From Carettochelys insculpta (Eukaryota; Chordata; Testudines; Carettochelyidae), in NCBI RefSeq assembly GCF_033958435.1, contig NC_134138.1, forward strand, positions 177,614,798-177,678,797: a stretch of 64,000 bases of DNA, written 5' to 3'. Of this stretch, positions 39,663 through 49,393 are shown piece by piece; the first letter of the stretch is position 1; every line of letters begins with the position of its first letter. A model generated the notes under the pieces. It was not told the DNA's origin. It did not search any database and saw only the letters and a list, made by a program, of their open reading frames with translations. Position numbers and translations under genes: made by a program.

Positions 39663-40586
39663 TTAGTTTAAAAACTGCTCTACGACCTTTTTAATGTTTA
39701 ATGCCAGCAGTCTGGATCCACCTTGATTTAGGTGGAGCCCATCATTCCTGTATAGGCTCCCCCTACCCCAAAAGTGTCCCCATTTCCTAATAAATCTAAA
39801 CCCCTCTTCCCTACACCATCGTCTCATCCATGCATTGAGACTCTGAAGTTCTGCCTGTCTATCTGGCCCTGCGCGTGGAACTGGAAGCATTTCAGAGAAT
39901 GCCACCATAGATGTTCTGGATTTCAGTCTCTTTCCTAGTAACCTAAATTTGGCCTCCAGAACATCTCTTCTACCCTTCCCTATGTCATTGGTACCGACAT
40001 GTACCACGCCCACCGGCTCCTCCCCAGCACTGCCCATAAGTCTGTCTAGATGCCTCGAGAGATCCGCAACCTTCGCACCAGGCAGGCAAGTCACCATACG
40101 GTTCTCCCGGTCATCACAAACCCAACTATCTATATTTCTAATGATCAAATCCCCCACTACTAAAACCTGCTTCTTCCTAACAGCTGGTGCTCCTTCCCCT
40201 GGAGAAGTATCCTCGGCGCAAGAGGATACCATAGCACCCTCTGGAAGGACGATCCCAACTGTGGGATGGTTTCCCTCTGCTCCCATTGACTGCTCTCCTT
40301 CCCTGAGCCTTTCATCCTCCGTAACAGCATCAGGACTGTCAGATTGGAGGTGGAACAGCCCTACTATGTCCTGGAAAGTCTCATCAACAAACACCTCTGC
40401 CTTCCTTAGCTCCTCCAGTTCAGCCACCCTGGCCTCCAAAGCATGCACTCGGTCTCTGAGGGCCAGGAGCGCCTTGCATCGAGCGCACACATACACCACC
40501 CGCCCACAGGGTAGGTAGTCATACATATTGCACTCGACACAATAAACAGGATAGCCCCCACTCTGCTGCTGGGCTTCTGCCTCCAT
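39663..40586 (-). CDS. CR1 ORF1: Cys-motif, coiled-coil and SGNH-esterase-like protein
   Basis: An uninterrupted ORF of 307 codons. The N-terminal part has a paired-cysteine motif (CVECNMYDYLPC, then CARCK, residues about 16-38). A heptad-like helix follows (LRDRVHALEARVAELEEL, about 43-60), then an acidic linker. An SGNH/GDSL esterase-like domain starts near residue 136. Its blocks are VVGDLIIRNIDSW (usual GDS replaced by GDL), HVGTNDIGKG (Gly and Asn blocks) and NDGLHLNQGGSRLLA (Asp-x-x-His). CR1 ORF1 proteins of this type are known to bind nucleic acid and carry an esterase fold. The nucleophile Ser codon reads TTG, so catalysis is probably lost here. Confidence 0.85.
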   Translation of the reverse strand: MEAEAQQQSGGYPVYCVECNMYDYLPCGRVVYVCARCKALLALRDRVHALEARVAELEELRKAEVFVDETFQDIVGLFHLQSDSPDAVTEDERLREGEQSMGAEGNHPTVGIVLPEGAMVSSCAEDTSPGEGAPAVRKKQVLVVGDLIIRNIDSWVCDDRENRMVTCLPGAKVADLSRHLDRLMGSAGEEPVGVVHVGTNDIGKGRRDVLEAKFRLLGKRLKSRTSMVAFSEMLPVPRAGPDRQAELQSLNAWMRRWCREEGFRFIRKWGHFWGRGSLYRNDGLHLNQGGSRLLALNIKKVVEQFLN

Positions 40587-40959
40587 TTCCTACTCTAATT
40601 ATATATGAGGGTTTAATTAAATGTTTCAGATAGAGGTTGTTATAAGGATTTAAGTTTAAGGGCAATAGAAGTCACTGGCTCCCTCCAAGCTCCCCCTCTC
40701 AACTTCCCTCTCAAAACTCCCTCCTGTTAGCACTCACCCTGTTCGCAAGCACCCGGTAGAAAAGCTCCCTGGTCGCTTACTAGCGGGGTTTAAGTGCTCA
40801 GCCTCCCTGATAGCTCCTCCCTCTGCCTACAGCTCAGCCAATCAGCACACGGTGTTTCAATTCAAACTTAATCAAGACTCACAGCTTCCAACTGCCTGCC
40901 TGAGCACACGGCCTTTCAAACAAACACTCAGCTCAGCACTCCAAATGCCAAACAAACAA

Positions 40960-41098
40960 ACAAACACACACAAGCCCAGAACCCCCAAACACAAGCAGCC
41001 ACTTACCCCAAGGTGCTTTAGTTTGCTCCTTCCTTCTCCTCCTCCAGGACAGCCTCTCAAAACTCCCTCCTGTTCACAAGCACCCGGTCGCCTTGTCA
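40960..41098 (-). promoter_or_regulatory. Probable CR1 5' UTR/promoter segment
   Basis: Pyrimidine-rich on plus with a duplicated block (CTCTCAAAACTCCCTCCTGT near 40710 and 41055) upstream of ORF1. Full-length LINEs carry an internal promoter in this region; that function is inferred only. Confidence 0.35.
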
Positions 41099-41156
41099 GC
41101 GTGCAGGTGGTGGGGGCAGCATGCAAGAGGCCTGCCAGGGATGGCCAGGGTGGTGC

Positions 41157-42489
41157 TCACTCCACTCCCTGGTCAAAATAAGGCCACAGGGCCTCCCAGA
41201 CTTGGATCCTCTCATAGTGGGTCTGGCGGGTAGAGGTGGCAACTGTCTGGGGGTAGGCTGCGCCAGCCTCCACAGCCCACCCCTGCATGAATGCCTCCCC
41301 CTTGCTCTCCACCAGGTTGCGGAGCATGCAGCACACTCCCACAACCTGTTTGGGGATGTTTGGGAGGCCCATGTTGAGGCGGATGAGGAGGCAGTGCCAG
41401 TGGCCCTTGAGGTGGCCAAAAGCCCATCCACCTCCTGGCAGGCGTCATTCAGATGGCCATTGAACCTCTCCTGGCTGGCATTGAGGGGGTCTGCGTAGGG
41501 CCACATAAGCCAGGACTGGAGGGGGTAGACTGCATCTTGCACAAGGCAGAGGGGTACGGTGTTGTCTCCCAGATGGGTCCCTGCCTCCATCCATCGGCAC
41601 AGACCCAAGATCCGAAACATGTGGGTGTTGTGGTTGCAGACGGGCCAGCCAACACAGAGGTCTTGGAAGCAGCGCTGGCTATCCACCATGGCCTGGAGAA
41701 CCACTGAGTGGTAGCCCTTCCTGTTTATAAAGCATCCCCTGCTGTGGGCTGAGCATGGATGGGGATGTGGGTCCTGTCCAGGGACCTGAAGCAGCTGGGA
41801 AAGCCCATGCTGGTGAACCCCGCAATGGCCTTGTTCAGGTCCCCGATCCACATGAGCCTGTGGAGCAGGAGGGCGTTCAATGCATGGACCACTTGCAGGG
41901 AGGGGACATAGGCATCCGTGAGGGTGTGCTGGGTGAGCCCGTCCCCCCGCCCTCAGCCCCACCAGGAACCCCCTCTTCCCAGACCCTATCTCTGACCCCC
42001 CTCTCCCTAATGGGTCCCTGCCTGGGCCTCCTTACCTCCATGACAACAGCCCCAACGGTGGCCTTGCCCACACCAAACCTGTGTCCTACGGATCGGTAGC
42101 TGTCTGGAGTGTGCAGCTTCCAGACAGTGATGCCGACCCTTTCCTCGAAGGAGAGGGCGCACTGCTTGTGGGTGGCATGGTGCCTCAGGGCAGGAGTGAG
42201 CCACTGGCATAGCTCAAGGAATGTCTGCCGGCTCATCCGGAAATTCCGGAGACAGTGGTTATCATCCCACTCCCCCATGACCAGGTGCTTCCACCACGCT
42301 GAGATCGTAGGTAGCTCCATAGCTGGCAGAGCACCCGGCGGGTGCTGGGGGAGGGAAGACCAGGACAGCCCCACGGTATGGAGCAACTCCTTCATCCCCT
42401 GAGGAGAGCTCCTCTTCCAGCAGGTGCTGAGTGGCCTCCTGCGCAGTGCTGAGCAGGGCGGCTTCTGGCTGCTGCTGCTGGGGATCCAT
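41157..42489 (-). pseudogene. HARBI1-type transposase, Harbinger copy 2, broken
   Basis: The N-terminus MDPQQQQPEAALLSTAQEAT at 42489 matches copy 1. The next block is in another frame: SAWWKHLVMGEWDDNHCLRN, then GKATVGAVVMEV, ending at the donor GGAG|GTAAGG. After an intron with a weak acceptor (CCCTGCAAG, about 41900) come MFRILGLC, AVYPLQSWL and NPSQERFNGH-like segments, then VCCMLRNLVESKGEAFMQGW ending at 41157. The second catalytic position reads CNHNTHMF, Asn rather than Asp, as in copy 1. The block holding the catalytic Glu is shifted out of frame. Non-functional. Confidence 0.75.
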
Positions 42490-43141
42490 GGCTACATGCA
42501 CTGGGTCTGTGAGTCTGGTGTCAGCCCCTCAGGCCCCGTGCTGTGTAGGCTGAGTATGTTTGGGACAGGCCCTTTAAAGGAGTGGCTTGCTCTTCCCCCG
42601 GAAGGGCTAGTCCACCCTGTCAGCCCGTCCACAGGCTTTCAAGGCCCCTTATTTCAAAAGGAGCCACTTTTGTGTGCAGATGCTCTCCTGGGGGGCCCCT
42701 TTCGATGTTGCCTGTTGCTACATCACCGTTGAACATCGACAGAGCCAGCCCTGGAAGAAGTGTAGAAGTGCCGAAGTAGCTTATTTCGATGTCTCTACAT
42801 CAAAATATGTTACGTTGACGTAGAGTTCTAGTGTAGACATAGCTATTGAGCCTGTTTCTTCAACAGAACACTTTATGTCTGAGTTCTCATTTCACCCTTC
42901 TTCTTGCTTGTCCCTGAAAAATATCATGCTAAAATTCTTTGCTTGATCATATTTGCTATGCTGAGTCTGCCATTAGACAAAGAGATTCTTACAGATGGCT
43001 ACTGTTCACAAAGTTGCCATCTCAGAGAAATGGTTTTCAAATGTATCTCATATACGAAGGGGATAAAAGGCATTGCCCTATTTTGGTGACACAGATTTTC
43101 TGTATGTGCATCCTTCCTGCTTTTCATTGCTTAACTCACAC

Positions 43142-43153
43142 CCACTATTTACA
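43142..43153. repeat. 12-bp target duplication, left of the Penelope-like element
   Basis: CCACTATTTACA, repeated exactly at 44831-44842. Confidence 0.9.
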
Positions 43154-43186
43154 AAACAAAAAGCAGTCGAGTAGCACTTTAAAGAC

Positions 43187-43238
43187 TAGCAAAATAGTTT
43201 ATTAGGTGAGCTTTCGTGGGACAGACCCACTTCTTCAG
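43187..43238 (-). ncRNA. Hammerhead-ribozyme-like motif in the Penelope terminal repeat
   Basis: On minus: CTGAAGA (43238-43232), a helix II hairpin GTGGG-TCTGT-CCCAC, then GAAA (43215-43212), stem III AGC pairing with GCT (43190-43188), and A as the cleavage-site base. This is the hammerhead core order (CUGANGA, helix II, GAAA, UH). Stem I is weak: only one Watson-Crick and two wobble pairs are seen next to the core. Hammerhead motifs are known from Penelope-like terminal repeats. Activity is not shown by sequence alone. Confidence 0.6.
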
Positions 43239-43366
43239 ACCATAGCCAGACCAGAACAGACTCAATATTTAAGACACAGAGAACCAAAAACAGTAAGCAA
43301 GGAGGACAAATCAGAAAAAGATAATCAAGGTGCACAAATCAGAGAGTGGAGGGGTTGGGGGGAAGG

Positions 43367-44751
43367 TCAAGAATTAGATTGAGCCAAGTATGCAGACGAG
43401 CCCCTATAGTGACTCAGAAAGTTCCCATCACCATTTAAACCATGTGTTAATGTGCCGAATTTGAATATAAAAGCCAGCTCAGCCACTTCTCTTCCAAAAA
43501 CAGTGCGATAATTCCTCTTCAGTAACACACATACCTTTAGGTCATTGACAGAATGCCCCATTCCATTAAAATGTTGACTAACTGGTTTGTGGATCTGGAG
43601 TGTTTTGATGTCTGTTTTGTGCCATTAACCCTTTGTCTAAGGGAGTTAGAAGTCTGTCCAATATACAAAGCATCTGGGCATTGTTGGCACATGATGGCAT
43701 ATATGATGTTAGTAGAGGAGCATGAGAAAGTGCCCGTGATTCTGTGAGTAACCTGGTTAGGTCCAGTGATGGTATTTCCAGAGAAGATATGTGCACAAAG
43801 CTGGCAGCGGGCTTTGTTGCAGGGAAAGGTTCCAGGACTGGTGTTCCTGGGGTATAGACTGTGGCTGTTACTGAGGATCCTCATGAGGTTGGGAGGTTGT
43901 CTGTAGGAGAGAACAGGCATGTCACCCAGGGCCTTCTGGAGTGTAGCATCCTGATTAAGGATAGGTTGTAGGTATTTAATAATTCGTTGCAGTGGTCTGA
44001 ATTGGGGGCTGTAGATGATGACCAGTGGTGTTCTGTTCTTGGTTTTTTTGGGCCGATCTTGGAGTAGCTGGTCTCTGGGTATTCGTCTGGCCCTGTTGAT
44101 TTGTTTTGTTACTTCTCCTGGTGGCTAATTCAGGTTTATGAATATTTGGTAAAGTTCTTGTAGCTTTTGGTCTCTGTCAGTTGGATCAGAGCAAATGCGA
44201 TTGTGCCTAAGAGCTTGACTGTAAACAATGGATCTAGTCACGTGTGCAGGATGGAAACTAGAAGGGTTTAGATAAGTATAGTGATCAGTAGGTTTTCGGT
44301 ACAGTGTGGTACTGATCAGGCCATCCTTGATTAGTACTGTAGTGTCCAGGAAATGTATCTCTTGCATGTTGTAATCGAGGCATAAGTTGATGGTGGGGGG
44401 TAGATTGTTAAAGTCTCTGTGGAATTCTTCTAGCGCCTCTGTACCATGAGTCCAAATCATAAAGATGTCATCAATGTATCTTAAGTAGAGGAGTGGTAAT
44501 AGGGGACGAGAGCTGAGGAATCGTTGTTCCAGGTCAGCCATAAATATATTAGCATATTGTGGGGCCATGCGGGTGCCCATAGCAGTTCCACTAATCTGGA
44601 GGTATAAATTGTCTCCAAAACGGAAATGATTGTGTGTGAGAACAAAGTTACAGAGGTCAGAGACCAGATTGGCTGTGGTGGCATCAGGGATGGTGTTCCT
44701 GATTGCTTGTAATCCGTCTTTATGTGGAGTGAAGAAATGGGTCTGTCCCAC
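43367..44751 (-). pseudogene. Penelope-like RT/GIY-YIG polyprotein, one stop and one frameshift
   Basis: The protein couples reverse transcription to nicking by a GIY-YIG nuclease. The RT part (44751-44128) lacks its N-terminus and contains GTAMGTRMAPQYANIFMADL, the catalytic YLRYIDDIFMIW, EIHFLDTTVLI and STTLYRKPTDHYTYLNPSSF. An in-frame TAG at 44127-44125 is followed by the same frame through RPLQRIIKYLQPIL and SYRQPPNLMRILSNS to the GIY-YIG motif NIIYAIMCQQC and ALYIGQTSNSLRQRV. A frameshift near 43615 leads to HFNGMGHSVNDLKVCVL, which ends at 43367. Clearly Penelope-like. It could not be translated whole. Confidence 0.85.
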
Positions 44752-44830
44752 GAAAGCTCACCTAATAAACTATTTTGCTAGTCTTTAAAGTGCTACTTGA
44801 CTGCTTTTTGTTTTGATAGTGTATAGACTA

Positions 44831-44842
44831 CCACTATTTACA
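44831..44842. repeat. 12-bp target duplication, right of the Penelope-like element
   Basis: Exact copy of 43142-43153. Confidence 0.9.
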
Positions 44843-45620
44843 GTTCTTCTTTTGCACTTTGTTCTTTCTAGTGCCTGTTACATTTATAGCATTTTCCATG
44901 GTGTACTTTGATGTATTTGAGTGACTAAGTCAATGGGCATCAAATTTCCAAATGAAAGGGTCATTTGAACAAATGACTAAGATTGTCAGTTTGGCTGTAA
45001 AGCATCAGAACAGAAGCAGTTTTGATCATCTAGTTTTCTGAAGCTTTACACCAGGAGTGAGCAACCTTTATGTCCAGCCTCACTTTTCATCCCTGCAGTA
45101 GGAGTATATCCCCAACCTGTCTAATGTAATCCAAACTGATTGAAATATTGGTTATGTTCATAAAAATTAAAAAAACCTCCTTTTGGCATGTTTAAGAAAA
45201 TAATCATGTACAATGTAAAAAAGTAATTAATCAGTATATAAATGTGAATATACATACATTAAAATAGTAACATATTTCAACATTTTTAATTAGATGGAGG
45301 AGCCTGAGACCCAGCATCTGATCATGGTGTGCTCCCCTTATGAAATTTCACCCCACCAAGGGGACCATCCCCCACTTTGTACACCCCTTATTTTACACCT
45401 GGACAAAAGAACTAAAAAGTGAGAGCAAAATGTTACTATTCTGATTTAGTATTGTCTAACACACACTTTGCATGAGGTAAATGGCTTTGGATATCAGAAC
45501 CAGTGCCCTCCTAAGCATTCAAAGGCGGCTGAATTTTTTGACAACATACAGCCAGCATGGACAAATAACAATGAGAAAATATTGCACCTCTGCAATCAGA
45601 AATTATCTTAAGTCTCCTAG
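44843..45620 (-). other. CNTNAP2 intron stretch, nothing recognised
   Basis: AT-rich. No gene or repeat hallmark supported. Confidence 0.4.
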
Positions 45621-45947
45621 GTTTAGCATTACTAAGTGATATTACTATGCACTTATTTTTACAAATGCCAGTGAGGCTGCTGAAAATATACTGTTGATTT
45701 CTACACACACTGAAATGCTTGGTGCCTGGAGAACCACTGAAAAGTATTCTGTTCCTGAACTAGCAGGTTTAACAAAAGAGTTTACTGAATGAAAAAAACC
45801 TCTGTCATTAGCGTTTCTTTCAAAGTTAAACATACATATGTGGCACCAAGCATTGCAGTGCATGTAGACATCAACGGTGTATCTTCAGCGGCCTCACTGG
45901 CATTTGTTAAAATAAGTGCATAGTGATGTCACTTAGTAATGCTAAAC
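45621..45947. repeat. Foldback element with 106-bp inverted arms
   Basis: Arm 45621-45726 is the reverse complement of 45842-45947 with about 11 differences in 106 bp by hand comparison and no gaps. The loop of 115 bp (45727-45841) is unrelated. The ends are GTTTAGCATTACTAAGTGA and its inverse. It differs from the CTACAC-ended MITEs. No target duplication is evident. Unnamed family. Confidence 0.85.
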
Positions 45948-46984
45948 CCATATATGTAAAGTACAATTTTAATATAGTTTTAGTCACAGAGTTTGGAAGT
46001 GGTGACACTATACTATTTACAAGGCAAAGACAGAATTAAAGTACTTGTTTAGGAGATTCACCCCTTAACCCATCTATGGTTTATTTAAACCTCTTTTGAA
46101 ATTTTTTAACCAAATACCTGAGGCTTATTAACTATTCTTTTTATTCAGATAGCCAATTCAGCATGAATTTTGAACTTTTTAAGCTATGACATTTGAAAGT
46201 GCTTAACAATACAACAAAACTAATCAAGAAGAAAACACAAGAACAAAGATATTGAATGCTTTATATCCAAAAGATGTTCAAAAACATAAGGAATCTTCCC
46301 ATAAAGTTAGAGTAATTCACTAATATTTTTTGTTGATTATGCTATCCTCTGTTTGAATTAAACCCTCGAGGCACCTTATTTCATTTGTGGCATGTGCAAT
46401 TCCTACATCTAATTGATGTAAAATGTTAATTAGATTACATGTGAGAATGGACAGTGTGTCTGATCAATTAGAATTTGTTACCTCACAGCAATGAGGAGTT
46501 GCTCTATATTTTATGAGGACGTATGTGGGTTGTCACATTAATTGCTTGAAATACAAGTCTGGATACTATTAAAATCATTTCGGTTTAATATTTAAAAGAT
46601 GCAATTAACATAGGGTCCCCCTTCTGTGTCATTCTAGCTGGGTATTTTGAGAAAGGCTTTCAATGATAATACCGATTCCTCCCAGTGGACAAATGAACTT
46701 AAGCACCAGCCCCTCATTCCTATCCATATGAATTAAACAGGAATATTTGGAGCAAGCTGAATTAAAATTACATATGTCACAATCCCTTCCCCTGCCAGTT
46801 ATTTGTCTAAGGCTATAGCACAGGTAGTTCACATGCCAAAGAGCTTGATGACATGGACAGCTGATATTTTGTTCCTTCACTATCCCCTATATTTGATAGG
46901 AAATTTGTGGTCTTAATGGTCTTTGCCCACCTTGCTGTATGGACCTCAGGCCCCTGAAGTGTATTCTCCTAGTCTTTAAGCACT
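45948..46984 (-). other. CNTNAP2 intron stretch, nothing recognised
   Basis: AT-rich DNA without supported features. Confidence 0.4.
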
Positions 46985-46996
46985 CTTCTTAGATGT

Positions 46997-47322
46997 CTCA
47001 GAGAGGTCGCCATGTTAGTCTGTAGCTTCGAGAACAACAAGAAGTCTTGTGGCACCTTATAGGTTAACAGGTATTTTGGAGCATAAGCTTTCGTCGGCAA
47101 AGATCCACTTCATCAGACGCATGTGGGGGGCAAGGTTCAGAGGGGTGTTTAAAGAATGGGGTCCCTGTCAGCTCTGGCCCTCTCTTTTTCTGGGACCCCA
47201 TTCTTCAAATACCCCTCTAAACCTCCACCCCACTCACGCATCTGATGAGGTGGGTCTTTGCCCACAAAAACTTATGCTCCAAAATATCTGTCAGTCTATA
47301 AGGTGCCACAAGACTTCTTGTT
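46997..47322. mobile_element. Penelope-like insertion arranged as a large inverted repeat
   Basis: Flanked by the exact 12-bp duplication CTTCTTAGATGT (46985-46996 and 47323-47334). The left half (about 47037-47170) and right half (about 47186-47322) are inverted copies: GAAGTCTTGTGGCACCTTATAG, ATTTTGGAGCATAAGCTTT, CACTTCATCAGACGCATG and GGGTGTTTAAAGAATGGGGTCCC all recur inverted. About 15 bp separates them. It contains only Penelope 3'-terminal sequence, no protein. Confidence 0.85.
47079..47116 (-). ncRNA. Hammerhead-like core in the Penelope fragment
   Basis: On minus: CTGATGA (47116-47110), a mismatched helix II around ATCTTTGC, GAAA (47092-47089), then stem III AGC-TTAT-GCT and C at the predicted cleavage site (47079). 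Helix II has two mismatches and no stem I partner is seen, so activity is doubtful. The mirrored half at about 47233 has AAAA in place of GAAA. Confidence 0.45.
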
Positions 47323-47334
47323 CTTCTTAGATGT

Positions 47335-49188
47335 GTGACACATTGGGGTTTGCATCTGAAGCCATGTATAGCATTTGAGCACAGTGCTGGGAGGCTCAAG
47401 GGAAAAGAGGTGGTGATGGGCTGAAGCTGATGGCAGCAAACGTTTGGGTAGGAGTCTAAGAAAAGGCAGGGCCACAAATTTAGTATAAAGGTGGAAAGAG
47501 CCAGGGACAGATATCTTTTAGTGTAAATGGGTCACTTACTTATTGCTAAGGGATGCAAAGCTTTTTTTCCATATAGAAGTCCTAGGGGAGTGAGGTCAAC
47601 TGCTGTTGATGTGAATAGGGGTTCTTCCAATCAGTTCAAACAGAAACAGAGAGCGAGAGCGAGAGCGAGAGCGAGAGCGAGAGCGAGAGCGAGAGAGAGA
47701 TCTGTGAGAGTGCGTGGGCTGCAGTGTTGTTCATTTGCTGAGAACACCAGGATCCATATCTCTATCTCATCTGATTCAGCCAGTCTGCTGAATGCTTCAC
47801 TCAGTGTTTCGATGAGACTGGTACACGGATGCGGTGGTTGAAATTCAATGCAGATAAAATTGAGGTGATGATTATGGGTTGGGGTAAGGGACTGGAAGAC
47901 AAACAGAGAATTACCTCTGTCCTTTTCATTGATGCTATTTAGGAGCTGCATTCAGAAATGAGGCTTCACTCCATCTTCATTTAGCTGGGAAATTAGGACT
48001 GTTTTATTCAAACGTAAAGCTCACAGTTTTGGTAGTCTTTTTCCCCAGCTCAGGAATGGATTATTACAGTGTGCTCTACATGAGGTTACATCTTAAGACA
48101 AGCCAGAAACTTAAGCTAGTGCAGAATGCAGCTGCCCATACAAGCAGTGTATCACAGCGTGAAAACACAACATCTGCGCTGCAGGCTGTTTATATGGGCT
48201 ACCTCTTGATTTAAGGCTGGAGTTTAAGCTATTGGCTTTGATGTAAAAGTCACCTCTCTTCCTGTCCAATACTATGGCAGATGTGATCAGCACAGGAGCT
48301 CCAGCTGGAAACATTGTGAGATAGGAGAGAGGGCTACAGGCTGGGGAAGGGGGGCCCAGCTTTGACTTATTCTTTGTGGGTATGATGCAACCACAGGGTG
48401 TTGAGCTACTGTCTTTTTAATTCTTGCTTCTGGAGAGAAAAAGCCTGGATAATGCAGCTATCTGAGGGGACAGCAGTTTCACAGGGGATGCAGCTTTATG
48501 GTGATAACTGAAGGGCTGGTTTTCTTTTTGGTGAAATGCATCCTTAGCCGTGCTTGGCTCACTGTGTTCTGTTAGCATCCAACTATGTTGGGCTAAGGCT
48601 AGTCACTCACAGCTGGAGAGGTCACTATAGGTAGTACTGAGGAGTCCAAAAAAAAAAACCAACCCCAGACTGTGGACAGAGGGATGGGAGGGGGAGTCTG
48701 TTCCAGGAAAGGAATAATAAAGTAAGAGATTTGCTATCTCCTGCCATCTTTTGACTAGTCCTCTCTGTATCCTCTAAGGAATTCTGTGTCTTTAAGATGG
48801 CTGCAGCATACAGCTAAATTACAGCGTAGTTCCAAGCCACCACTATTGATTAATTTGCACCGTGAAATGTAATCCACCCAGATACACTGTATTAGTGCCA
48901 ATATCCTCTTTTCTCCACTTTCTGGTACAGTTGTGAGTGCTTCCAGGCTGCCTGCATTGTATAGAGCTCAGATAAAAGCCCTCTTCTTGTTGTTTTGTCG
49001 CATATGGGGAACTAATGGAATGGAGCTGCTGCGTGGAGTAATTTCCTGAAGCATGCACTTACTGCTGCAGTATTTTAACAGTACAGGTACCACTATCAAC
49101 CTGGGCCACTCGATACCTGCCACTCTGTCAGGGCTAGAAACAAGGCATACCCATCAGATGGTACCATTCTTCTTCCCAAATACTGTAT
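47335..49188 (-). other. CNTNAP2 intron stretch with a microsatellite
   Basis: Mostly unremarkable. It includes the GAGAGC repeat at 47649 and a T/A-poor stretch near 48650. No gene or further element is recognised. Confidence 0.4.
47649..47700 (+). repeat. (GAGAGC)7 microsatellite followed by (GA)5
   Basis: Seven uninterrupted GAGAGC units, then GAGAGAGAGA. The Arg/Ala dipeptide frames across it are products of the repeat. Confidence 0.95.
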
Positions 49189-49393
49189 GGCTGGGTCTAC
49201 ACTAGAGAGTTTTGTTGCCAGAAGGGCAGTGTAGGCACTTCTGTCAACAGAGAGGGCTTCCGGTTGCCAGGCAGCCCTGTTTGCAGAGCTTCCATTCCAC
49301 TTTCTGTCACCAGTGGGCAGTGCAGTCTGGCAGTTCTCTGCCAACAGAGCAAGCTGTGTGCAGTAGCAGCAATGCTTCTAGTGTAGACATAGC
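49189..49393. mobile_element. Short MITE with GGCTGGGTCTACACTAG ends
   Basis: The left GGCTGGGTCTACACTAGAG and right CTAGTGTAGACATAGC are inverted partners 205 bp apart. The interior has TCTGTCAACAGAGAGGG, linking it to the TCAACAGA group. The flanking triplets (TAT and TTA/TAC) do not give a clear duplication. Confidence 0.65.

Larger units (their letters stand above)
36464..41098 (-). mobile_element. Near full-length CR1 LINE inserted in Harbinger copy 2
   Basis: About 4.6 kb on the minus strand, in order: GC-rich 5' UTR with a repeated CTCTCAAAACTCCCTCCTGT block (about 40710 and 41055), ORF1 (39663-40586), a 140-bp spacer, ORF2 (36655-39522, two frameshifts), and a 3' UTR ending in repeated TTATGTTC (36464-36482). 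Harbinger sequence resumes on both sides near GGAGG|CATAAG and CAGC|GTGCAGG. No clear target duplication was found. It is sense with respect to CNTNAP2. Confidence 0.85.
33741..42844 (+). mobile_element. PIF/Harbinger element, copy 2, split by two CR1 insertions
   Basis: The left end AGCTGCGTCTACATT and right end AGTGTAGACATAGCT are inverted repeats of the copy 1 type. Removing the CR1 inserts (about 34065-34642 and 36464-41098) leaves about 3.9 kb, close to the 4.1 kb of copy 1 and collinear with it: SANT-like ORF on plus, then transposase on minus. The flanks are AAT (33738-33740) and ATT (42845-42847), so the duplication has decayed or is absent. Confidence 0.85.
43154..44830 (-). mobile_element. 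Penelope-like retroelement (RT plus GIY-YIG), 5'-truncated, inverted ends
   Basis: Flanked by an exact 12-bp duplication. It encodes a Penelope-type RT followed by a GIY-YIG endonuclease on minus. The two termini (43154-43239 and 44727-44814) are inverted copies of one about 86-bp sequence (AGTAGCACTTTAAAGACTAGC, TTTATTAGGTGAGCTTTCG, GGGACAGACCCA) with few differences. A 15-bp filler (ATAGTGTATAGACTA, 44816-44830) sits next to the right duplication. Such inverted 5' ends are known among Penelope-like insertions. Confidence 0.9.
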
